From the NCBI GenBank assembly GCA_011742915.1, contig JAAQTN010000012.1:1-64000 (forward strand): a stretch of 64,000 nucleotides of DNA, read 5' to 3'. Under the pieces are notes generated by a model. That model worked only from the letters and a program-made list of their open reading frames with translations, had not been told where the DNA came from and did not search any database. A program made the translations under genes and the position numbers. Below, one piece after another: positions 55,162-64,000 of this stretch (position 1 is its first letter; each line of letters begins with the position of its first letter). This DNA is from Billgrantia desiderata (lineage in GTDB: Bacteria; Pseudomonadota; Gammaproteobacteria; Pseudomonadales; Halomonadaceae).

Positions 55162-55752
55162 TCAGTCAAGCAAGGTGATGCTGGCCGGTAGCAGCGCGTC
55201 ACGGGCGCGATGCTCACCAAGCGGGCGGCCCTCGAGAGCGGTCAGCAGGATCTGCAGCGGATCGCCGTGGCTTACCAACAGCACGGTCTCCTGGCGCAGC
55301 GACTGCTCCAGCGAAGCGATCACCCCTTGCATGCGAGCGGCGACGCTGGCGGCGCTCTCCACGCCATGCTCGCGATGCGCCGGGTCGTGAGCATCGAGCG
55401 CCCAGACGTCGGGATAGTGGCTGTCCGGTCCGCCTTCGAAATCGCCGAAGGCACGCTCGCGCAGGCGCGGTTCGGGTTGCAACGCGAGACCGAAGTGCAT
55501 GGCCACTCGGGTGGCGGTTTCGGTGGTGCGCAGGAAGTCGGAGTGCAGGATGCGGGTCGGCGTCGGCCAGCGCCAGTCGGCGAGCAGCGCTTGCAGCTGT
55601 GCCTCTCCCCGGTGGGAGAGGCCGAACGCCGAGAGCCCCCTGGCCGGGGAGCTGATGATCAGGTGCCGCTCGTTGGCTTCACTATGACCATGCCGCATCA
55701 GCAGGTAGCGATTGTGGCGCGAACCCGAGGCGAGGTGAAATCGGTTTGACAT
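55162..55752 (-). CDS. Histidine phosphatase family protein
   Basis: A 196-residue phosphoglycerate-mutase-like phosphatase. The phospho-histidine is in LLMRHGHSEAN; the second His is in VLLVSHGDPLQ. ERAFGDFEGG is the usual Glu region. Cytosolic; substrate cannot be named. Confidence 0.85.
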   Translation of the reverse strand: MSNRFHLASGSRHNRYLLMRHGHSEANERHLIISSPARGLSAFGLSHRGEAQLQALLADWRWPTPTRILHSDFLRTTETATRVAMHFGLALQPEPRLRERAFGDFEGGPDSHYPDVWALDAHDPAHREHGVESAASVAARMQGVIASLEQSLRQETVLLVSHGDPLQILLTALEGRPLGEHRARDALLPASITLLD

Positions 55753-55940
55753 CGTCTTGTCATACTACCTAGATTGAGAGTTAGTTTCGTTTGCGATCAT
55801 GAAGGCTTTGGTATGTTCGCTTCCGAGCAGGATAGGCAGGAAAATGCGTCAGGTCATCCCGCTGCCTTGTGTCAAGGTCTGCTTAGGCGTTACATACGGA
55901 ATGTTGTACACATAACTACAGCGATTAGAGAGACACGCCA

Positions 55941-56942
55941 ATGACAACCAGTAAATCCATCGTCCGCCCGCCCTTCGCCGCCCTCGCTCTCTCCAGCCTG
56001 CTGCCTCTGGCCCTGCTGATCTCGGCGCAGGCCCAGGCCGACTGCCCCCGGGGCGACCTGGACACTCTGTATTGCGATGAGGATGGCGACATGGTCGCCG
56101 ATCTGCCCGCCGACGAATCCGAGTGGGCCAATCCCGATACGCTGATCTTCGCCTATACCCCGGTGGAGGATCCTGCCATCTACTCCGACATCTGGCAGCC
56201 CTTCATCGATCACCTCCAGGAGGTGACCGAGCGTAACGTACGCTTCTTTGCCGTGCAGTCCAACTCGGCTCAGGTCGAGGCCATGCGCAGCGGGCGGCTG
56301 CACATTGCCGGCTTCTCTACCGGCCCGACGCCGTTCGCGGTGAACCTGGCCGGCGCGGTACCGTTCGCCCTGATGGGCTCCGACGACGGTCAGTTCGGTT
56401 ACACCCTGCAGGTCTACACCCACGTCGATTCCGACATCGAAGAGATGGAGGATCTGCGTGGCAAGCGGGTGGCGCACACCTCGCCCACGTCGAACTCCGG
56501 CAATCTGGCACCTAGGGCCCTGTTCCCGGAGCTCGGCATCGTGCCCGACGAAGACTACGAGGTGGTCTACTCCGGCAGCCATGACCAGTCGATGCTGGGC
56601 GTGGTCGCCCGTGACTATGACGCCGCGCCGGTGGCCTCAGAAGTCATCGAGCGTATGGCGGCGCGAGGACTCTACGATGAAGAGGAGGTGCGCATGATCT
56701 ACGAGTCCGACCGCTTCCCCACCACCTCCTATAACTATGCGCATAATCTGCACCCTGACCTGGTCGAGAAGATCAAGGAAGCCTTCTTCAGCTTCGACTT
56801 CGCGGGCACGGCGTTGGGCGACGAGTTCGAAGGCGTAGAGAAGTTCATTCCCATCAATTACCAGGAGCACTGGGAGGTCATTCGCACCATCCAGGCCGCC
56901 AACGACGTGCGCTACACCCGCGAGGACCTGGAGCAGGAGTAA
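55941..56942 (+). CDS. phnD: PhnD-like phosphonate/phosphite ABC transporter binding protein
   Basis: A 333-residue solute-binding protein with a signal peptide (LSSLLPLALLISAQAQA). PhnD-type motifs: VRFFAVQSNSAQVEAMRSGRL, RVAHTSPTSNSGNLAPRA (anion-binding Ser/Thr) and SHDQSMLGVVARDYDAAPVAS. A Cys pair near the N-terminus (CPRGDLDTLYC) is an uncommon addition. Binds phosphonate, phosphite or a related oxyanion; the ligand cannot be told. First gene of phnDCEE. Confidence 0.87.
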   Translation: MTTSKSIVRPPFAALALSSLLPLALLISAQAQADCPRGDLDTLYCDEDGDMVADLPADESEWANPDTLIFAYTPVEDPAIYSDIWQPFIDHLQEVTERNVRFFAVQSNSAQVEAMRSGRLHIAGFSTGPTPFAVNLAGAVPFALMGSDDGQFGYTLQVYTHVDSDIEEMEDLRGKRVAHTSPTSNSGNLAPRALFPELGIVPDEDYEVVYSGSHDQSMLGVVARDYDAAPVASEVIERMAARGLYDEEEVRMIYESDRFPTTSYNYAHNLHPDLVEKIKEAFFSFDFAGTALGDEFEGVEKFIPINYQEHWEVIRTIQAANDVRYTREDLEQE

Positions 56943-56964
56943 ACCTGGCAGCGAGCAGCCGGGG

Positions 56965-57002
56965 CCCTCGGCTTCGCCGGGGGCGTCTCCGTTCCTTTTT
57001 TC
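56965..57002 (+). terminator. Hairpin with T-run between phnD and phnC
   Basis: GCCCTCGG / CCGGGGGC (56965-56972 with 56978-56985), five-base CTTCG loop, and a T-run at 56995-57001. Probably partial termination, boosting the binding protein over the membrane parts. Confidence 0.7.
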
Positions 57003-57015
57003 GCGAGGTGGGTGA

Positions 57016-57825
57016 ATGCTGGAAATTTCAAAGCTGGTCAAGCGTTACGGCCGTGACGAGCCGGTGCTCAAGGAGCTGGATCTGACGGTCGAAGGCAGCA
57101 GCGTGGTCTCCATCGTCGGCGCCTCCGGGGCCGGCAAGAGCACCATGCTGCGCTGTATCAACCGCCTGGTGGAGCCCACCTCGGGTTCGATCAAGCTCAA
57201 CGGCAATGAACTGGTTCACCTGCGCGGGCGCGAACTACGCCGTGCCCGGCGCAAGATCGGCATGGTGTTTCAGGGCTTCAACCTGATCGACCGTCTCACG
57301 GTGATGGAGAACGTGCTGGCGGGGCGGCTCGGCTACGTCAATCTCTACCAGGCGATCACCCGCCGCTATCCCCAGAGCGATATCGAGCGTGCCTTCACGC
57401 TGATGGAGCGGGTGGGCATCGCCCACTACGCCAACAAGCGGGCCGACGAGCTTTCCGGCGGTGAGCGCCAGCGGGTCGGCGTGGTGCGAGCGCTGATGCA
57501 GGAACCGGAAATCCTGCTGGCCGACGAGCCCACGGCCTCGCTCGATCCGCGCACCTCCGAGCAGATCATGAAGCTGCTGCAGAGCCTGGCCAGCGAGCTC
57601 TCGCTGCCGGTGCTGATCAACATTCACAACGTGGCCCAGGCCAAGGCCTATACCGAACGCATCGTCGGCCTGCGCCACGGCCGGATGATCTTCGACGGCG
57701 CGCCGGCCGATTTCGGCAAGGAGGCGCTGGACGCCATCTACGGCGGCATCGAGACGGCCGAGGACGAGATCACCGAGGAGCCCGGCCGCCCGGCGCAGCA
57801 GGGGGTGGCCCATGACTCGACCTGA
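57016..57825 (+). CDS. phnC: PhnC: phosphonate ABC transporter ATPase
   Basis: A 269-residue ATPase: Walker A GASGAGKST, signature LSGGERQRVGVVRAL, Walker B ILLADEPTASLDP and the PhnC-typical RVGIAHYANKRADEL. GCGAGG lies before the ATG. Overlaps phnE1 by 14 bases. Confidence 0.92.
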   Translation: MLEISKLVKRYGRDEPVLKELDLTVEGSSVVSIVGASGAGKSTMLRCINRLVEPTSGSIKLNGNELVHLRGRELRRARRKIGMVFQGFNLIDRLTVMENVLAGRLGYVNLYQAITRRYPQSDIERAFTLMERVGIAHYANKRADELSGGERQRVGVVRALMQEPEILLADEPTASLDPRTSEQIMKLLQSLASELSLPVLINIHNVAQAKAYTERIVGLRHGRMIFDGAPADFGKEALDAIYGGIETAEDEITEEPGRPAQQGVAHDST

Positions 57826-58621
57826 CCAGGCCGCCGTGCCACGCACCTGGCGCAAGCCACCCTTCATTGCCAACCCGCTGCTGCGCTATGGGCTGTGGTT
57901 GGTGGTGATCGTCTACCTGGTGTGGGCCTTCGGCTCGCTGCCGTTCAACTGGGCGCGCATCAGCGAGGGCCTGCCACGGGCGGCGCGTATCTTCGGCGGC
58001 GGCTTTCCGCCCAGCTTCGAGCGCAGCGGGCTGCTGATCACCGGCTTCAAGGAGAGTTTTCAGATCGCCATTCTGGCCACGCTGATGGGGGTGGCGCTGT
58101 CGATTCCCTTCGCCGTGATGGCGGCCAAGAACGTGGCGCCAAAGCCCATCTATCTGCTCGGGCGGGCGGTGATCATCGTCTCGCGCAGTTTCCATCCGGT
58201 GATCGTCGCCATCCTGTTCGTGGCCGCGGTGGGCTTCGGTCCGCTGGCCGGCATCCTCACCCTGACGATCTATTCGATCGGCTTCGTCGGCAAGCTGCTG
58301 GCGGAGGAGATCGAGGAGATCGACTGGGGTCAGGTCGAGGCGATGAAAGCCGCCGGGGCGGGCTACCTGGCAACCCTGATCTATGCCGTGTTTCCGCAGA
58401 TCCTGCCGCGCCAGGTGGGGCTCTCCATGTACCAGCTCGACAGCAACCTGCGCGCCTCGGCGGTGGTCGGCATCGTCGGCGCCGGCGGCATCGGCGGTAC
58501 CCTGATGAATGCCTTCGGTCGCTATGACTACGATTTCGCCTTTGCCATCCTGCTCATGATCATCGCCGTGATTCTGGTCAGTGAAGGCATCAGCGGCTGG
58601 GTGAGGAAGAAGATATGGTAG
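57812..58621 (+). CDS. phnE: PhnE-type permease, first copy
   Basis: A 269-residue permease with about six helices; PhnE motifs AKNVAPKPIYLLGRAVIIVS and IDWGQVEAMKAAGAGYLATL (EAA loop). Overlaps the second permease by seven bases. Confidence 0.9.
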   Translation: MTRPDQAAVPRTWRKPPFIANPLLRYGLWLVVIVYLVWAFGSLPFNWARISEGLPRAARIFGGGFPPSFERSGLLITGFKESFQIAILATLMGVALSIPFAVMAAKNVAPKPIYLLGRAVIIVSRSFHPVIVAILFVAAVGFGPLAGILTLTIYSIGFVGKLLAEEIEEIDWGQVEAMKAAGAGYLATLIYAVFPQILPRQVGLSMYQLDSNLRASAVVGIVGAGGIGGTLMNAFGRYDYDFAFAILLMIIAVILVSEGISGWVRKKIW

Positions 58622-59424
58622 ATCATGCCGGAACCCTGGCCGATCGCGTCTGGCGGCGCTACGACCGCAAGCAGCAACTGATCCGCTACGGCGTGCTGCT
58701 GGCCACCGTGATGGTGGTCTACTGGGCGATACGCGACATCGACATCTTCTGGCCCTGGGTGTGGGACGCCCCCAACCAGATCTCGAGCCTGGGCGCGCGC
58801 ATGTGGCCGCCCGATCCCTCACGGCTTGCCGCGATCACCAATGCGCTGCTGGAGACGGTGCACATTGCCACCCTGGCGACCCTACTGACGATCTTCATCG
58901 CCCTGCCGGTCTCCTACATCGCCGCGCAGAACACCACCCCCAACCGCGCCTGCCTGTGGCTGGGGCGCTTCATCCTGGTGGCCAGCCGTTCGGTGAACAC
59001 CATCATCTGGGCGCTGCTGTTCGTGGCCATCTTTGGCCCCGGGGTGCTGGCCGGGATCCTCGCCATCATGTTTCGCTCCATCGGCTTCATCGGCAAGCTG
59101 ATGGGCGAGGCGATCGAGGAGATCGACCGTCGCCCGGTGGAGGCCATGGAAGCCACCGGCGCCTCCAAGGCCAAAGTCATCGTCTACGCCGTCGTGCCTC
59201 AGGTGATGCCGGCCTTCTTCGCCATCGTCATCCTGCGCTGGGACATCAACATCCGTGAATCGACGGTGCTGGGTCTGGTCGGCGCCGGCGGTATCGGGGT
59301 GATCCTGCAGGGCGCCATCGACACCTTCGCCTGGCCCACGGTGGCCACCATTCTGATCGCCATCATCGTGCTGGTGCTGATCGGCGAGGCGGTGACGGGG
59401 CTGCTGCGACGCAAGGTGCTCTAG
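58615..59424 (+). CDS. phnE: PhnE-type permease, second copy
   Basis: A 269-residue paralogue of the first permease with AQNTTPNRACLWLGRFILVA and IDRRPVEAMEATGASKAKVI (EAA loop). Two PhnE proteins make a heterodimeric channel in many such transporters. Last gene of the operon. Confidence 0.9.
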   Translation: MVDHAGTLADRVWRRYDRKQQLIRYGVLLATVMVVYWAIRDIDIFWPWVWDAPNQISSLGARMWPPDPSRLAAITNALLETVHIATLATLLTIFIALPVSYIAAQNTTPNRACLWLGRFILVASRSVNTIIWALLFVAIFGPGVLAGILAIMFRSIGFIGKLMGEAIEEIDRRPVEAMEATGASKAKVIVYAVVPQVMPAFFAIVILRWDINIRESTVLGLVGAGGIGVILQGAIDTFAWPTVATILIAIIVLVLIGEAVTGLLRRKVL

Positions 59425-59515
59425 CGGGGTGACCGGTTGACCTTCCCGGCGGCCCTTGCCATGTTGAAATCGAAGGCCCGCAATGGGGCTCCATTCACTG
59501 CATCAAGGAGAGGCT

Positions 59516-59944
59516 ATGACAACGTATATCGTGGTGGCCGATGCGGCTAGGGCGCGCGTATTCACCCGCGACGCGCTGAAGCTGGAGGAGAAGGAGAGCC
59601 TGGTGCACGCCGAAGGGCGTCTGCACGAGGGAGACCTGGTCACCGGCGAGACGGGAGCCGTCGACGAGTCGACCTCCCATACGCGGCGTTCCAGCCGCGG
59701 TGACAGCGTGGCGCTGGATCACGAGGCGGAGATCTTCGCCAAGCAGATTGCCGAACGCATCTACAAGGCTCGGGTCGACAACCATCTGGACAAGCTGATC
59801 CTCGTCGCGCCACCGCGTTTCCTGGGCGTGCTGCGTGACAAGATCGACGGGCCGACCAGCAAGCTGATCATCCACACCCTGGACAAGGATCTCTCCAAGG
59901 CGCCGCTGAACGATATCCAGAAGGCCGTCAGCGACATGCGCTGA
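59516..59944 (+). CDS. Host-attachment-type protein (AtsT-like)
   Basis: A 142-residue protein of the family named after an Agrobacterium gene needed for attachment to plant cells. Motifs are TYIVVADAARARVFTRD and LVAPPRFLGVLRDKI. It is cytosolic by sequence and distantly like eRF1 domain 2; a direct role in attachment is doubtful. AAGGAGAGG precedes the ATG. Confidence 0.82.
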   Translation: MTTYIVVADAARARVFTRDALKLEEKESLVHAEGRLHEGDLVTGETGAVDESTSHTRRSSRGDSVALDHEAEIFAKQIAERIYKARVDNHLDKLILVAPPRFLGVLRDKIDGPTSKLIIHTLDKDLSKAPLNDIQKAVSDMR

Positions 59945-59987
59945 AGCGATCTTAGCCTCGCACTCGAGCTTGGACTCAAGCGCGCAT

Positions 59988-60014
59988 TCAAGATAGGGGC
60001 GTTCTTGCCGATAG
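59988..60014 (+). promoter_or_regulatory. Sigma-28 (FliA) promoter of the chemoreceptor
   Basis: TCAAGATA (59988-59995), an 11-base spacer, then GCCGATAG (60007-60014): seven of eight bases of the -10 and the Pseudomonas-type TCAAG -35, with exact spacing. It ends 63 bases before the chemoreceptor start. Confidence 0.75.
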
Positions 60015-60077
60015 AAGGAGCATGGCTGTGAAGTTTACTTCGCTGCAAACATGCTACCCACTTCAGCGAGAACGCCC

Positions 60078-62141
60078 ATGCACCTCAGATCGATCCGCCA
60101 ATTCGTGGTCCTGCTGGCTGGGCCCTGCCTGTTGGCAGTGGTCGTGGCTCTGGTCGTCTATGCCCTGTTCTCCTCGGCACGTACCCAGCAGACCGTCGAG
60201 ACCCACACCCGCGAACTGCTCGAAGGGGCCGTAGACGAGCGCCTGGCGGTGTTGGCGGACGCCGAGGCCGGCAGGATCCAGCGCGAACTCGAGCATGCCC
60301 TGACCCTGGCCACCCAACTGGCCGATACCAATGCGCTGATGGGGCAGCGGGACGGCAGCGGTCGCACCGCCCTTGGCCTGAGCCGCCGCGAGCTCTCCAA
60401 CCTGGTGCGCGAGACGGTGGTGCAGAACCCCTCGCTGCTGGACGCCTTCATCGGCTGGGAGCCCGATGCCTTCGGCCGCGATGCCCTGTATGCCGATCTT
60501 GGCGAAAGCGACGGCTACGACGGCAGCGGTCGCTTCATGCCCTGGTGGTATCGCACCGGGGAGGGCGGCGTCGAGGTGCTGCCGTTGGGTGAGACCATGG
60601 AGAGCACGGCGCAGCTCGCCAACGGCGTGCGTGAGGGCGAATACTACCTCTGCCCGCGGGAGACCCTCGCCCCCTGCATCATCGACCCGGCGCCCTACGA
60701 CTTCGCTGGCGAGACGCTGCTGGTGACCTCGTTCAACGTGCCGATCCTGGTCGAGGGGGCGTTTCGCGGCGTGGCGGGAGTCGATCTCTCGCTGGACTTC
60801 ATCCAGGAACTGCTGCTGCAGGCCAACGGCGAACTTTACGGCGGCGCGGGCGAGATGGCGCTGGTGGCGGGACGCGGGGGGCTGGTGGCCTACACCGCCA
60901 ATGCCGAGCGGCTGGGCGATGCCGCAAGCGAAGCCTTCGACGCTCAGGTGCTGTCGGCCCTCGAGCAGGCTCAGGCGGAGGGCACCAGCGTGAGCCTGGT
61001 ACGCGACGGCATGCTGGAGCGCTATCAGCCCTTTACCATCGGTGCCAGCGAGCAGCCCTGGACGCTGATGATCCGGCTACCCGAAGCGGCGGTGATGGCA
61101 GAGCTCACGGCGCTGCAGACGATGATGAACGAGCAGCGCCGGGCCGATACCCTGGGCATGACCCTGGTCGGCCTGCTGCTGGCGGCGTTGGGGCTCGCCG
61201 CGCTGTGGTGGGTCGGCACCCGCGTGTCGCGCCCGCTGCGGCTGTTGGCCGACCGCATGCGCGACATCGCCTCCGGCGACGGCGACCTGACCCAGCGCCT
61301 GCCGGTGCGGGGGCGCGACGAGAGTGCCGAGCTCGCCATCCAGTTCAACGCCTTCGTCGACAAGATCCACGACGTGCTGCTCGACGTGCGCGCCAGCAGC
61401 GAATCGGTACGTATAGCGGCCAGCGAGATCGCCAGCGGCGGCGAGGATCTGTCGCGGCGTACCGAGCAGGCCGCTGCCAGCCTGCAGCAGACCTCCGCCT
61501 CCATGGAGCAGATCTCGGCCACGGTGGAGCACACCTCGGCCTCCTCGCGAGAAGCCAATGGCCTGTCGAAGTCGGCCGCCGAGGTCGCCCAGCGCTCCGG
61601 CGACACGGTCGGCCAGGTGGTGGACACCATGCAGGAGATCAGCCGTTCGTCGAAGCAGATCGGTGAGATCGTCAAGGTCATCGACGGCATCGCCTTCCAG
61701 ACTAACCTGCTGGCGCTCAACGCTTCGGTCGAAGCCGCCCGGGCCGGCGAGCACGGCCGCGGCTTCGCCGTGGTCGCCGGCGAGGTGCGCCAGCTCGCCA
61801 CCCGCAGTGCCGAAGCCTCGCGCGACATCCGGGCACTGATCGAGGCCTCCAGCCAGCGCGTCATCACCGGCACCGAGCTGGTGGGGCGCGCCGGCGAGAG
61901 CATGGGCGAGCTGATGGCCAGCGTGAACCGGGTAGCCAACATGCTGGGCGAGATCAGCATGGCCGCCGGCGAGCAGAGCGACGGCATCGGCCAGGTCAGC
62001 GTGGCCGTGGCCGATCTGGACCGCACGATCCAGCAGAATGCCGCGCTGGTGGAGGAGTCGACCACCGCCGCCGAGCAGCTCAGCGAGCAGGCCGACCGTC
62101 TGGCGCAAGTCGTCGGCGGCTTCCGTCTGCGCGATCGCTGA
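60078..62141 (+). CDS. Methyl-accepting chemotaxis protein (dCache sensor)
   Basis: A 687-residue chemoreceptor. Helix 1 is at ~10-32. A periplasmic dCache-type domain (~35-345) includes [15 protein letters not shown] and [12 protein letters not shown]. Helix 2 at ~365-385, then HAMP (~390-440). The signalling domain has the hairpin [22 protein letters not shown] split over the tip ([20 protein letters not shown]). The tail lacks an NWETF CheR-docking pentapeptide. ATG 60078 is used; a start nine codons up is possible. The Cys pair in [10 protein letters not shown] may form a disulfide. Ligand unknown. Confidence 0.9.
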   Translation: MHLRSIRQFVVLLAGPCLLAVVVALVVYALFSSARTQQTVETHTRELLEGAVDERLAVLADAEAGRIQRELEHALTLATQLADTNALMGQRDGSGRTALGLSRRELSNLVRETVVQNPSLLDAFIGWEPDAFGRDALYADLGESDGYDGSGRFMPWWYRTGEGGVEVLPLGETMESTAQLANGVREGEYYLCPRETLAPCIIDPAPYDFAGETLLVTSFNVPILVEGAFRGVAGVDLSLDFIQELLLQANGELYGGAGEMALVAGRGGLVAYTANAERLGDAASEAFDAQVLSALEQAQAEGTSVSLVRDGMLERYQPFTIGASEQPWTLMIRLPEAAVMAELTALQTMMNEQRRADTLGMTLVGLLLAALGLAALWWVGTRVSRPLRLLADRMRDIASGDGDLTQRLPVRGRDESAELAIQFNAFVDKIHDVLLDVRASSESVRIAASEIASGGEDLSRRTEQAAASLQQTSASMEQISATVEHTSASSREANGLSKSAAEVAQRSGDTVGQVVDTMQEISRSSKQIGEIVKVIDGIAFQTNLLALNASVEAARAGEHGRGFAVVAGEVRQLATRSAEASRDIRALIEASSQRVITGTELVGRAGESMGELMASVNRVANMLGEISMAAGEQSDGIGQVSVAVADLDRTIQQNAALVEESTTAAEQLSEQADRLAQVVGGFRLRDR

Positions 62142-62160
62142 CGGGCAGAGGGTGGGAGGG

Positions 62161-63087
62161 TCAGGAGACCGGCGGCAGATCGATCTCGTCGCTGCGCCTG
62201 GCCCCCTCGGTCATCTGCCGGCACAGGCGCAGGAACTCGCGCATGCCGGTAGCCAGGTACTTGTGACGATGCCAGATGAAGGCGAACTGGCGGCTCAGGT
62301 CGAGTTCGGGAGTGGGAATCGGCACCAGGCTGCCGCGGCGGAAGGCGTCGCGCAGCGCCAGCTTCGACACGCAGCCGATGCCGAGCCCCGACTCCACCGC
62401 GCGCTTGATGCCTTCGGTATGCTCCAGTTCCAACAGCGTATTGAAGCGCCCGCGACGGTGCCTCGCGGCCTGCTCCAGCGTCATGCGGGTGCCCGAACCC
62501 TGCTCGCGCATGATCCAGGCCTCGCGCAGTAGGCGCTCCAGCTCCACCGGACCCTGGCCGGCCAACGGATGGCGCGGTGAGCAGAACACCGACAGCTCGT
62601 CCTCCACCCAGGGTTGGGTGATCACGTCCTCTTCCTCGCAGTGTCCTTCGATGAGCCCCAGGTCGAGCTCGTGCTGACGCACGCGGTCGATGATCTCCCG
62701 CGTGTTGCGTACCGCCAGCCGCACCCGGCTGCCCGGATGGCGCTGCATGAAATCGCTGATCAGCAGCGTCGCCAGGTAGTTGCCGATGGTCAGGGTGGCG
62801 CCCACGTCGAGCGAACCGATGCCCTGCTGACCGTGCAGGATCTCCTCGATCTCCTCGGCGCGGTCGAGCAGGGCCACCGCCTTGGGCAGCAGCTGAAAGC
62901 CCAGGGCATTGAGCCGCAGCCGCTTGCCGATGCGGTCGAGCAGCTGGCAGTCGAACTGGCGCTCGAGCTCGGCCAGGGCGGTACTGGTGGCCGACTGCGA
63001 CAGGGAGAGCGCCCGCGCGGCGCGTGAGACGCTCTCATGCTGGGCGACGGCGACGAAGACCTCGAGTTGGCGCAGGGTGAAGTGCAT
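62161..63087 (-). CDS. finR: LysR-family regulator, FinR-like, divergent from fpr
   Basis: A 308-residue LysR regulator. HTH at ~1-60 (FVAVAQHESVSRAARALSLSQSATSTALAE split; SVSRAARALSLSQSATSTAL). The effector domain has GIGSLDVGATLTIGNYLA and the CysB/CysL-like REQGSGTR loop. In Pseudomonas putida the LysR protein FinR lies divergent from fprA and activates it under oxidative stress; the arrangement is the same here. The symbol rests on synteny. Confidence 0.75.
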   Translation of the reverse strand: MHFTLRQLEVFVAVAQHESVSRAARALSLSQSATSTALAELERQFDCQLLDRIGKRLRLNALGFQLLPKAVALLDRAEEIEEILHGQQGIGSLDVGATLTIGNYLATLLISDFMQRHPGSRVRLAVRNTREIIDRVRQHELDLGLIEGHCEEEDVITQPWVEDELSVFCSPRHPLAGQGPVELERLLREAWIMREQGSGTRMTLEQAARHRRGRFNTLLELEHTEGIKRAVESGLGIGCVSKLALRDAFRRGSLVPIPTPELDLSRQFAFIWHRHKYLATGMREFLRLCRQMTEGARRSDEIDLPPVS

Positions 63088-63147
63088 GAAACGGCTCGAT
63101 GTTGATCTATATCAGGAATCTGGATAAAGGATATCCATACAATCCAA

Positions 63148-63176
63148 TTAACAGATAAACCTTGCGCTCTTATAAT
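63148..63176 (+). promoter_or_regulatory. Sigma-70 promoter of fpr
   Basis: TTAACA (63148-63153), 17-base spacer, then consensus TATAAT (63171-63176), 58 bases before the fpr start. The whole gap is AT-rich, and symmetric ATATC/GATAT elements near 63131 and 63210 may bind the divergent LysR protein. Confidence 0.7.
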
Positions 63177-63233
63177 GCAAGCAAATCGTATAGCCCAATG
63201 CTTTATTCGATATAGGAATATCTAGGAGCCGGC

Positions 63234-64000
63234 ATGAGCAAGTTTGCGTTGGAAGAGGTTCTCAGTGTCCACCACTGGAACGACACCCTGTTCAGCTTCC
63301 GCACCACCCGCGAGCGCAGCCTGCGCTTCAAGAACGGTCAGTTCGTGATGATCGGTCTCGAAGTGAACGGCAAACCGCTGATGCGTGCCTACTCCATCGC
63401 CAGCCCCAACTACGAGGATCACCTCGAGTTCTTCAGCATCAAGGTGCCCGACGGCCCGCTGACCTCGCGCCTGCAGCACCTCAAGGTCGGCGACCAGATC
63501 ATGGTCAGCCGCAAGCCCACCGGCACCCTGGTCACCGACGACCTGCTGCCGGGGCGCAATCTCTACTTCCTCTCCACCGGTACCGGCCTGGCCCCGTTCA
63601 TGAGCCTGATCCAGGACCCGGAGGTGTACGAGCGCTACGAGAAGGTGATCCTGGTGCACGGCGTGCGCAGCGTCAGCGAGCTGGCCTATGCCGACTTCAT
63701 CCAGCAGGAGCTGCCGGCTCACGAATACCTGGGCGACGAGATCCGCGAGAAGCTGGTCTACTACCCCACGGTGACCCGCGAGGAGTTCCACACCATGGGC
63801 CGCCTCACCGATCATATCCGCAGCGGCAAGCTGTTCGAGGACACCGGCATTGCGCCGATGGATCCCAAGCAGGACCGCGCCATGATCTGCGGCAGCCCGG
63901 CGATGCTCGACGAGACCAGCGCTCTGCTGGACGACCTGGGCTTCAACATCTCGCCGCGCATGGGCGAACCCGGCGATTACGTCATCGAGCGTGCCTTCGT
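63234..64000 (+). CDS. fpr: Fpr: ferredoxin-NADP+ reductase, last few residues cut off
   Basis: 255 residues of a bacterial subclass-I ferredoxin/flavodoxin-NADP+ reductase; full-length proteins have ~258. FAD motif RAYSIASP, NADP motif STGTGLAPFMSL, and MICGSPAMLDE. Ends at ...VIERAFV, so only the final residue(s) and stop lie beyond the window. TAGGAGCC precedes the ATG. It supplies NADPH electrons to ferredoxin and helps in oxidative stress. Confidence 0.93.
   Translation, partial: MSKFALEEVLSVHHWNDTLFSFRTTRERSLRFKNGQFVMIGLEVNGKPLMRAYSIASPNYEDHLEFFSIKVPDGPLTSRLQHLKVGDQIMVSRKPTGTLVTDDLLPGRNLYFLSTGTGLAPFMSLIQDPEVYERYEKVILVHGVRSVSELAYADFIQQELPAHEYLGDEIREKLVYYPTVTREEFHTMGRLTDHIRSGKLFEDTGIAPMDPKQDRAMICGSPAMLDETSALLDDLGFNISPRMGEPGDYVIERAF

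Noticed and set aside
55753-55940. Pho box upstream of phnD
   Set aside because: Only one half-site-like TTGTCATA is present and no second repeat at the right distance, so PhoB control is not supported from sequence.

Overview
The window reads as chromosome of a high-GC, halotolerant gammaproteobacterium of the Halomonas type. The reasons are dense GC-rich coding, a glycine-betaine catabolic regulon like that of Pseudomonas, a BCCT betaine carrier, and close matches to gammaproteobacterial AhpCF, Aap, Phn and Fpr proteins. No ribosomal RNA, CRISPR array, transposase or integrase is visible.

Layout. 1-2.7 kb (minus): a sugar-acid operon (2-hydroxyacid dehydrogenase, KduD-like SDR, partial alpha-ketoglutaric semialdehyde dehydrogenase). 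3-19.4 kb: a nearly complete glycine-betaine degradation block, made up of the regulator GbdR, an M19 dipeptidase, a DUF5943 protein, DgcA, DgcB and two Etf-like subunits, a BCCT transporter, glutathione-independent formaldehyde dehydrogenase, GbcA and GbcB. 19.4-26.8 kb: a ModE/PBP-type regulator and the NAD-linked formate dehydrogenase operon fdsGBACD. 27-31 kb: an L,D-transpeptidase, then a 3.4-kb islet inserted at the 3' end of selC. 31-40.3 kb (minus): fdoGHI-fdhE-selA-selB-selC, a selenocysteine formate dehydrogenase with most of its own decoding machinery. 40.4-46 kb: an acidic exported protein, an MFS carrier, a ChaN-PDZ protein, an M1-like peptidase and a small conserved protein. 46-48.5 kb: ahpC and ahpF. 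48.7-53 kb: aapJQMP. 53-55.8 kb (minus): a GAF-PAS-GGDEF cyclase, a small membrane protein and a histidine phosphatase. 55.9-59.4 kb: phnDCEE. 59.5-64 kb: an attachment-type protein, a chemoreceptor, a FinR-like LysR regulator and divergent fpr (cut by the window end).

How it fits together. Betaine enters through the BCCT carrier. GbcAB removes one methyl group and DgcAB/Etf a second. Formaldehyde from these steps is oxidised by FdhA to formate, which FdsGBA (NAD+) or FdoGHI (quinone, periplasmic) takes to CO2. Uptake, demethylation and one-carbon disposal therefore sit within about 38 kb. Sarcosine oxidase and selD are not in the window.

The most unusual region is the selC islet (27691-31066). 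It is bounded by a 15-bp direct repeat of the tRNA-Sec 3' end and has no recombinase. It carries a GHKL ATPase plus STAS-like pair and a membrane-anchored coiled-coil protein ending in a T5orf172 (GIY-YIG-like) domain. Several promoter signals could be read directly: sigma-54-type sites before gbdR and aapJ, a sigma-28 site before the chemoreceptor, an OxyR-like array before ahpC, and a shared motif about 110 bp before gbcB and fdhA that is a candidate GbdR operator.
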